Source of the DNA: DASXTB01 sp036505615
GTDB taxonomy: Bacteria > Acidobacteriota > UBA6911 > JACQSX01
DNA length: 14,731 nucleotides
Assembly: GCA_036505615.1 (NCBI GenBank)
Contig: DASXTB010000083.1
Span: forward strand, 1 to 14,731
Reading direction: 5' to 3'
A program made the translations under genes and the position numbers. Positions 14,017 through 14,731 of this stretch are shown here, in pieces. The first letter of the stretch is position 1; each line of letters opens with the position of its first letter. The notes beneath the pieces are model-generated. The model made no database searches, was not told where the DNA came from, and saw only the letters and a program-made list of their open reading frames with translations.

Positions 14017-14731
14017 GATGAATTACCTTCCCCGATGAAGAGGGGACTGAAAGGGTGATCGAAGAGGCGGAACACCAGGTGCGGACGCTGATGAATTACC
14101 TTCCCCGATGAAGAGGGGACTGAAAGAAAAAAGGCGCACACTGAAACAGAACAATCATTCTGATGAATTACCTTCCCCGATGAAGAGGGGACTGAAAGAA
14201 GCGCTTCACGAATCAGCTGAACATCCTCATCCGGCGATGAATTACCTTCCCCGATGAAGAGGGGACTGAAAGGAAGATCGGGCCGGCTCATCTTGAGGTC
14301 CGACCGGCGATGAATTACCTTCCCCGATGAAGAGGGGACTGAAAGGAGGATTGCGCAAATTTCAGGCGCGGCTTCATTGAGATGAATTACCTTCCCCGAT
14401 GAAGAGGGGACTGAAAGGGATCTGCTCTGGTGCAAATGGAAGGCGAAGCACATCGATGAATTACCTTCCCCGATGAAGAGGGGACTGAAAGTGGAATTCT
14501 CTGACCATGGCCGGGGACACTTCACTCGATGAATTACCTTCCCCGATGAAGAGGGGACTGAAAGGGAATTTCCAGACATGGGTTCTTTTCAGTAGGTTGC
14601 GATGAATTACCTTCCCCGATGAAGAGGGGACTGAAAGTTGCTGGAAATAAGCAGGATCACTGTGTGATTATCGATGAATTACCTTCCCCGATGAAGAGGG
14701 GACTGAAAGGACAAGGGCTGGTCCCGCAGTG
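14017..14731 (+). CRISPR. CRISPR array, ten identical 37-bp repeats, truncated by the window end
   Basis: Repeats start at 14017, 14090, 14162, 14236, 14309, 14381, 14455, 14528, 14601 and 14673. Each is 37 bp, beginning GATGAATTACC and ending GACTGAAAG, with no differences between copies. The nine full spacers are 36, 35, 37, 36, 35, 37, 36, 36 and 35 bp; a tenth spacer is cut at 22 bp by the window edge. Each repeat can form a TCCCC/GGGGA stem of 5 bp around an 8-base loop, and its last eight bases (ACTGAAAG) have the form of a Cas6-generated 5' handle. All spacers look different from each other, and none shows an obvious match elsewhere in the window. Perfect repeats and the adjacent leader point to the young, leader-proximal end of an active array. 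Confidence 0.99.

Noticed and set aside
13812..14579. Minus-strand 255-residue open frame with a repeated serine-rich peptide motif (LSVPSSSGKVIH)
   Set aside because: It is only the translation of the CRISPR repeats and spacers on the opposite strand; the period and positions coincide exactly with the array.
14017..14731. Self-targeting spacers against genes in this window
   Set aside because: Comparing spacers with the window by eye gave no convincing match; a computed search would be needed to be certain.

Overview
This window is a CRISPR-Cas locus with every gene and the array on the + strand. It holds two class 1 effector modules, an inserted toxin-antitoxin patch, one adaptation module (cas1-cas2-cas4) and a CRISPR array that runs off the right edge. 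The host is a bacterium. Base composition looks moderate, slightly above half G+C by eye. The heptanucleotide purine-rich tandem repeat and the small basic protein at 9849 recall Acidobacteriota-type genomes, but that is a weak guess.

Region 1 (4-5621) is a bacterial type I-B (Tneap/Cst-like) interference operon: zinc-finger Cas8b/Cst1, Cas7 of the Cst2/DevR family, Cas5, and a full HD-helicase Cas3. Spacing is tight or overlapping. No Cas6 is seen anywhere in the window; in this operon type it usually lies just before cas8, which here would be off the left edge.

Region 2 (5726-9842) is a second, four-gene effector with overlapping genes: a Cas10-like large subunit, a Cas5-like RAMP, a helical protein in the small-subunit position, and one Csm3-like Cas7. 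The Cas10-like protein keeps the N-terminal permuted HD motif (H11-D12, with D88) and a Cys4 zinc finger. Its palm GGDD cyclase motif is replaced by L528-R-D-S. By hand alignment the Cas7-like protein has Lys49 where Csm3 has its RNA-cleaving Asp. The module therefore looks unable to make cyclic oligoadenylate or to slice target RNA, and is best read as a DNA-directed HD-nuclease complex. Gene content is closest to what I recall of subtype III-F, with the Cas10-like IV-C systems as the alternative. This is the most interesting part of the window.

Region 3 (9843-11413) holds a small basic conserved hypothetical protein, nine copies of a 7-bp repeat, a decayed HEPN fragment, an intact MNT nucleotidyltransferase/HEPN toxin-antitoxin pair, and about 170 bp with no gene.

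Region 4 (11414-14731) is the adaptation module and array. Cas1 carries an unusual N-terminal extension of about 110 residues, Cas2 is enlarged by an internal insertion and a tail, and Cas4 comes last. A leader of about 130 bp follows, with a perfect match to the IHF consensus 20 bp before the first repeat. Ten identical 37-bp repeats separate spacers of 35-37 bp.

My reading is that one array and one set of adaptation proteins supply guides to two different DNA-targeting complexes, one with a helicase-nuclease (Cas3) and one with only the Cas10 HD domain. That sharing is inferred from layout and is not demonstrated by the sequence.
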